A stretch of DNA of 64,000 bases from Suillus spraguei (lineage: Eukaryota; Basidiomycota; Agaricomycetes; Boletales; Suillaceae), in the NCBI GenBank assembly GCA_016800925.1, contig JABCPU010000054.1, positions 124,001-188,000 on the forward strand, given 5' to 3'. Positions within the stretch are counted from its first letter, which is position 1. Each line of letters begins with the position of its first letter. This document shows positions 58,701-64,000 of this stretch, piece by piece. Position numbers and translations under genes: made by a program. The notes under the pieces are model-generated. The model saw only the letters and a list, made by a program, of their open reading frames with translations. It searched no databases and had not been told where the DNA came from.

Positions 58701-60924
58701 CGAGCCACCAAGTCTGGACGGTCCACAGCAGTTTGACCTACATTAGAAAACTTGTCAGAATCAAGTCATAATAATGCATCAGTATGTCACTTTACCTGGA
58801 AGGAGATTCTCAGTAATCTCAGGCCAGTTCCCATTGGCAGTCATTGTCAGGAAGAGATCAGGTTTCTTGCAGGCACGGCAGATGGCCAAGGAGTCCTGCA
58901 GTAGCTGCTGCATATAGCGAGGGCTTCCAGAATGAGAGGAGGGAAGGATTATAGCACGACCTGTCTCAGCCAAATTGCCTACTCCATCATTGAGAATATT
59001 GTCTGTGAGGCCTTGGTAGCAGTCAGCCCTGATCTTCTTCTGGTTGTTTCTTATCCAGTTGAGTCTGCTCTGCTCAATGGAAGCCCAAGCATCAACAACA
59101 TACTGCTGGAACAGCCTTCCACCACGAAAGATATTGTTGTGGTCAATGCGAGCTGGACGGAGATGAAGACGAAAGGCATAATACAGCAGCTGAGTCACTT
59201 TTTTGGCACGTGCACGTCCACCCTGAGGAATGATCATATCAATGTAGAGGTCCCAGCCATCCTCTCCATTGGGAAAGAGAAGGACATAATGAAGACAGGC
59301 ATATGCATGGTTGAGTTGACTGATGCGCCTAAGTCGACCATTTTGATAATATAAAATGATGTCGCGTTCATGAGACACCTCCTCAGATCCATCTCCAGGA
59401 AGAGCTGCAGCAATTTCATTGGCAGTAGGAAGGTTGTATCTTCGACCATCTGTGCCTGGCAGGAAGTGAATACGCACAGAAACATCTGTCTGCTCCTCTG
59501 GAGGCTTCTCTTGCATGATTTGATAGGCTTGCTTGTAGACAGCAGCATAGGGGTGTTTTCGATGCAACATGTCATGCAGATCTCTGAGAATCTGACGATC
59601 AAGACCTTCATTTCCAGGACGGGTGGTGCGGATGTTGGTGGCTTCTTCAGAGTCATATATATAAAGTTGTGCATATGAAGGCTGGACACCCTCTGGAGGT
59701 AGAAGACTGCCCATGAGGTGATGGAGAGAGCCATGGATACGAAAAGCATTTGGGCCAGATCTTTGAATAGCACGATCCTCAATGTTGACACCAACAGAGG
59801 TAAATGCAAGAGCGCTGTTGTATTGGCGAATTTTTGACACAAATGTTCTGTCTCTATATGCCTGCTCCAGCTCAGGTGGCCATGCTGGAAATGGGGGAAG
59901 GCTGACTTGGCCCTGCAAGCAGCACATACCAAAGCGAGGATTTTGCAAAGAGGAGTTGGAGAGTCTTTCACATGCAAAGTGAAGTGCATGACATTTGGGA
60001 CACTCCACATTAAGGGGACCAAGAGTATGACAGTTGGCTGGTTCTGTATATGGTTGGGCTCCATCAGGAATAGGAATGACCTGATTAATATGCTGGTTGT
60101 CCTCCTCTTCATGCTCCTGGTGTTGTTCCTGCTGCTGGATTCTCCTTCTCTCTTCATCATCTGCATGTTGCTCTTGAGATATTGGGTCATTATATTCATG
60201 TAGTGCCTCCTCAAGACGCTCCTGCTCCTCATGAACTCTCTGCTGCTCACGGTTGTGACGGGCCTCCTCCTGTTGACCTGCTCGCTGACGATCCTGAGTT
60301 TGACTATTGAAATGCTCCTCTTCCTGTTGACCTGCTCGTAGAATATCCTGAGCTTGTCTATCTTCCAGCTGCTCCAAGTGAAAGGCATCTCTCTCCTCCT
60401 GGCCTTGCCTATGGATGTGCTCCTGCTGTAATTGCTGCTGGATCTGTTGTTGACGTAAGGTCTCCTGTGCTTGTCTTTCTTCCTCCTGTTGGATCTGCTG
60501 ATGGTATAATGCCTCCTGTGCTTGTTCATGAAGCAAGTTATCTCTAATCTGTTCCTGCTGGAAATAATGTTGAAACTGATTATTAAATTGTTGATGATCA
60601 GGTTGAGGTGGCATAGGCAAAGGTGGTGCAGGATGAGGTCCAAAGTATTGATGAGGATTGTTGAAATTGTGAGGACCAACTGCACCCTCATAGTGAATAG
60701 GACCATGCATGTAATGGTCATAGTTCTGTCTATTCATCTGTTCAGCTTCCTGTTCCTGCTGCCGTTCATGGCGATAATCCTCAGCATGTCTAGCAACCAT
60801 TTCAGCTAGCTGCTGCTGTATGTTGTGTCCCTGTGCAGCTTGCTGCTGCAGCAAATGAAAGGCTGCCAAGTTGTTATGAGCAGCAGGAGCAGGGGCAGGG
60901 GCAGGGGCAGGAGCAGGAGCAGGG

Positions 60925-61001
<77 letters not shown>

Positions 61002-61561
61002 GGCAGGGGCAGGTGCAGGTGCAGGTGCAGGTGCAGGTGCAGGAGGTGCTGGTGCTGGTTGTTGTTGAGGATTATTACGCCTTCGCCTAGCAGCACGGCG
61101 TGCTTCATGACTATTTATTGTGGCTGCAGCAACATTTGCCATACGACGTTCATACTCATTCTGAAGTGCAGCAGGTGGAGGAATATAACCAAAGGGAGGC
61201 CCTAAGGCTGGAGCAGCAACAGGTGGCCCAGGGGGTAGTGGTGGGTGGTGTAGACGCCACATACGTTGAGCCTCATGATGCTCAATAACATGACGTGGCA
61301 TATTAGGAAACCTTTGCATGGGAATTGGACCATGGTTTAGATTTCCCAAGATCTGAGGAATATTCTATAAACATATTAGAACATGTCTTATGAAAATCAG
61401 ACAATTAATTCCTACCATTTGAGCAGCATTTTCTAAAGGTTGAGCTATAGGAGCAGGATGGCGACGTGCAGGAGGGGAGCCAATATTTCGCTGATTTCTC
61501 TCAGCCTGACGTGCAGCAGCCTGTGCCCGCTGAGGAGAGGTAGGAGGAGTGGAGGGATTCC
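55750..61561 (-). CDS. Helitron RepHel transposase (HUH Rep + Pif1-like helicase), one frameshift
   Basis: A long N-terminal region contains an (Ala-Pro)n tract and Gln-rich coiled-coil stretches. It is followed by the Helitron-like N domain. The Rep nuclease part then has HMH in RGLPHMHLLIF and paired tyrosines in YIHKYIYKGN. The helicase has Walker A GGCGKT (HSAGGCGKTYLC), Walker B IICDEIPML, and a C-terminal INKAQGQS...LYVALSR block typical of Pif1/RecD. Introns near 58728-58790 and 57670-57725 and one before 61349 are frame-consistent. An upstream exon at about 61433-61561 (RQAERNQRNIGSPP) extends the N-terminus; the true start is not fixed. A one-base loss near 56345-56360 separates the helicase body from its last third, so this copy may be inactive unless that is a sequencing error. 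Confidence 0.88.
60880..61052. repeat. GGAGCA hexanucleotide array coding for poly(Ala-Pro)
   Basis: About 25 units of 'ggagca' or 'gggcag'-type hexamers encode alternating Ala and Pro within RepHel on the minus strand. Plus-strand frames rich in Gly-Gln and Glu-Gln across it are by-products. Confidence 0.9.
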
Positions 61562-62447
61562 TATTAAGAATAAATATTAGTCAAAATAAATATATATGTC
61601 AATAACTACATACATTGGAGAAGGAAGATATATGAAACAAAGAGAGAGAAGAACCAAATTTCCAACAGTGGTAGTTCCACTGTGTCAAAGATAAGCCATC
61701 ATGTTATATATATACAGCACAGTATCACATACCAAAGATCCAAACAAATATTACCGAGAGTGACTGAAGAAGTACCAGCAGTTTCCAGGATGAGCTAATA
61801 CCCTGGAAGTTCGACGTATGACAGTGCTAAGAACAGCTGAAAGCTGTCCGAGAAATTATCCCGAAGGATAGGATGGCAACTGTAAGAAGGCTGCAAGCAG
61901 ACCAACTTAGCACAGAAAAGTGCCCCGCCAATCCAAAATCTCTACACTGTAGTATACCCAGAGGTCCAGAAACAACCAGCGAACACCTGCAAGAACAGAT
62001 GGCCAGGGAAGTAGGACTTGGTTACACGTTCGTCTTGAATCAACAGGAGTTCGCGAGTCCAGATGGAATACAGGGCCAGTAACAAACAACAATCACACTC
62101 ACTAAGCTTCGAACTCCAAGATACGGCCAGTCCAGGTCCAGGTCCAGGTCCAGGGGGGTCCAAAGGGTCCAAAAACACGTCAAAAAGCGAAAATGCCTGA
62201 TATCTGATTACATAATCAATAATTTTTATCATAGTTTCAATATATACACTATATAGGCTTACAGGAATCAAGAACAGTGAAAGATATATCTACCAAAGTA
62301 AAGCAGAAAAACAAACAGAAGTTGAGTATGTTGAGAAAGTATTACTTTCTCAAGATGTGGCAGAGGGAGCAGTGGTGGGGGAAAAGAGGAAACGAAGATT
62401 GGAGCTCGAGGGTATATCTAGGAAACTACAGCGCACCAGCTGCGCAG
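61562..62447. other. 5' part of the Helitron without clear coding
   Basis: Contains probable 5' exon or leader sequence of RepHel and a short tandem 'caggtc' run at about 62129-62152. I see no other gene. The repeat shared with the second Helitron starts near 62448. Confidence 0.5.
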
Positions 62448-62630
62448 TCACGTGACCAAATCACGCAATCACACAATGGGACAACTGTGTCGGCACTTGA
62501 AAAAAACCACGCGAGAAATTTCCATACCGAGCTAAGCGAAATAAGCGTGAAAACGTGGCATTTAGCGACATACGCGAAAGCCACGCGAGCTAGCGAACAC
62601 CTTCCCACCTTTCCCCCCTTACTTTATAGA
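62448..62630. repeat. 5' end of autonomous Helitron, shared with the second element
   Basis: About 180 bp matching 55220-55400 in the same orientation, including 'cacacaatgggacaactgtg' and 'ctttataga'. It looks like a flanking direct repeat but is the common 5' end of two related elements. Confidence 0.85.
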
Positions 62631-63464
62631 TTTATGCCTGCGATACCACGCAGAGACCGCTACCTATTGTCTTTGTGTGACCTGCAGCTACCTGGCGCGT
62701 GTTTCCGAGTCTTTTTGATTCCTCCCTTAACTTTTGTTTGGAGCTATGTTATACATTCGTGTTCGCATGGTTGCTAGTATGTCAGCAGCACTTGATCCCA
62801 AGTACTTGTATTTGTATACACACCGCAACGCCTCGCCTCCTAATTAGTTCATTCACTTTGTATTCACGTCTCTTCTAGCTCATTTCCTGCTGCACGCCAC
62901 AGGTGTCTCGGTTGCTCCATTCGCAGGGGAGTATGACGAACATACCTAGCCGTTTGAAGGCCATTTAAATAGTACCATGAGGAGAGGCCGGAACTTGGAA
63001 CAAGCCGTCACTCAAAACGTCTAGTGGTATTCCTCGAACGTCGGTATGTGGACAACATTACTTATACATGTGAATATCATAAGTAGGTACTTCTTTCATC
63101 ATCGTCCGCGCGCTACTCACAATATAGTAAAGATGGAAAGTGTGTCCTTCTTTTCAAGTGGAGGTGCCTATTTCATCTCGACCTTCGCTATTGATATGTT
63201 TCTTGATCATGTCCCGTACCGGCTCATGGCCACTGGGGGAATAAGAATGCTACATGCGGCCACATACGCTACTTTCATCCCAGGTGTATACGTTGATGGT
63301 AATCAAAGAAGGTCCACGCCAGCCTACAAACCTACCCACATACTTTGAGTGGAGCTCGCTCTGGCATCTAACCCTTCGCCTCAACGTATAAAACTGAGAA
63401 GAAATTCTTGAAATTCCGCATCTCAAGTGACGCCACAATCTTCTCATCAAATAGCCCTTACACA
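62631..63464. other. intergenic region upstream of cerato-platanin gene
   Basis: No other gene is supported. A TATAAAA box at 63387-63393 lies 72 bp before the ATG at 63465 and is the likely core promoter of the next gene. Confidence 0.6.
63387..63393 (+). promoter_or_regulatory. TATA box of cerato-platanin gene
   Basis: Perfect TATAAAA about 70-80 bp before the start codon, a usual distance for a highly expressed fungal secreted-protein gene. Confidence 0.65.
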
Positions 63465-63905
63465 ATGAAATTCGCACTCACCGTTGCTCTTGTCTCTGCA
63501 CTTGCCCTTCCAGCATTTGCAGTCCCCGCTGTACCAGCGACTGTTACGTTCGACCCTGTATACGCTAACCCCAATGCGTCCCTCAATACCGTCTCGTGTT
63601 CTGACGGCGCGAACGGTCTCTTGACCAAGGGATACACCACATTCAGCTCCATCCCTTCATTCCCCAACGTCGGAGGCATTCCAGGTGCTACCTGGAACTC
63701 CCCCTTGTGCGGCACCTGCTGGAGCCTCCAGTACACCACGCCCGGCGGTGTTCAAACTACCGTCAACATCACCGCCATCGATAATGCCTACACATTCAAT
63801 GTCTCCCCGCAGACGTTCAATCGGTTGAATAATGGCACTGGCTTAGTGGCCGGCACACTTGCTGCCCAAGCCACCCAGGTCCCCGCGAGTAACTGTGGCA
63901 TGTAG
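63465..63905 (+). CDS. cerato-platanin family secreted protein
   Basis: A single-exon frame of 146 residues. I chose the ATG at 63465 because it begins a clear signal peptide (MKFALTVALVSALALPAFA, cleavage likely after AFA or AVPA); an in-frame upstream ATG at 63408 would put non-signal residues first. The mature part is about 125 residues and has the four conserved cysteines (VSCSDG, PLCGTCW, SNCGM) forming two disulfides of the double-psi-beta-barrel fold. Cerato-platanins are small secreted or wall-bound proteins that bind chitin oligomers, self-assemble at surfaces and can be sensed by plants. They are multicopy in Agaricomycetes. No lesion is visible. Confidence 0.93.
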   Translation: MKFALTVALVSALALPAFAVPAVPATVTFDPVYANPNASLNTVSCSDGANGLLTKGYTTFSSIPSFPNVGGIPGATWNSPLCGTCWSLQYTTPGGVQTTVNITAIDNAYTFNVSPQTFNRLNNGTGLVAGTLAAQATQVPASNCGM

Positions 63906-64000
63906 CAGCACGTACGTTCATCTTTGATATTCTGCGAGATTCAAGCTCTGATTCAACGTGAATCTAGGAAATTACGCTGGAAGGTTTTCTGGTGTGTTGG

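Larger units (their letters stand above)
55401..62630 (-). mobile_element. autonomous-type Helitron, 7.23 kb
   Basis: On the minus strand it begins TCTATAAAGTAAG at 62630, preceded by host A, and ends GGTGGTGGACTCG at 55401. There it touches the first base of the second Helitron. A 6-bp-stem hairpin (55417-55431) lies 16 nt from its end. It encodes a RepHel protein with HUH endonuclease and Pif1-type helicase domains. The end is CTCG rather than the usual CTRR. No target duplication is present, as expected for rolling-circle transposition. Confidence 0.9.

Noticed and set aside
60825..61205. Plus-strand frames rich in Gly-Gln, Glu-Gln or Ser-Arg
   Set aside because: They mirror the Ala-Pro hexanucleotide repeat of the RepHel gene on the minus strand.
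55220..62630. Direct repeats of ~180 bp as LTRs of a retrotransposon
   Set aside because: The inside encodes an HUH Rep and a Pif1-like helicase, there is no reverse transcriptase, and the repeats are the shared 5' ends of two Helitrons, each starting TC.

Overview
The window looks like basidiomycete (Agaricomycetes) nuclear DNA. Genes carry many short introns (about 48-60 bp, GT-AG). The protein families are polyporopepsin-type aspartic proteases, dipeptidyl-peptidase V, a cytochrome P450, Cdc37, an adaptin-binding p34 homologue, a cerato-platanin, a Ty3/gypsy chromovirus and a Helitron. The WD40 gene has a tail ('ATRRP', 'LFLCCASP') that I associate with Boletales (Suillus, Rhizopogon, Paxillus), so Boletales is my best guess; this rests on memory of the family.

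Layout. 1-8290: repeat-rich, with a decayed multi-exon gene with cysteine clusters (1725-3863), two minus-strand gene fragments with internal repeats, a satellite-like array with an inverted block (about 3990-5830) and short tandem arrays. 8291-15678: a complete-length but broken chromovirus with 474-bp LTRs, a CTGGG target duplication, gag, pol with chromodomain, and an extra zinc-finger ORF after pol. 16390-21920: two intact aspartic protease genes as a 2-kb inverted repeat. 23030-25029: a WD40 gene with a doubled C-terminal module. 26493-32264: a p34-like gene, its decayed tandem copy and CDC37. 34174-35637: a third protease copy, open throughout but with both active-site glycines replaced. 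36265-48205: two near-identical 3.4-kb blocks each with a DPP-V gene, flanking a P450 gene and an orphan gene. 48966-53955: a divergent Prp43-type DEAH helicase and a coiled-coil gene with a nuclear signal. 54086-62630: two Helitrons joined tail-to-head without spacer. 63465-63905: a cerato-platanin.

There is no operon-like logic. The theme is a locus of secreted hydrolases and fast-evolving families, expanded by local duplication and invaded by transposons. The most notable items are the tandem Helitron junction with its multiplied terminal hairpins, the catalytically altered protease copy, the DDAH helicase, the third ORF of the chromovirus, and the two DPP-V copies broken by single-base deletions at different places. 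All calls are by eye; no database search or alignment was run.
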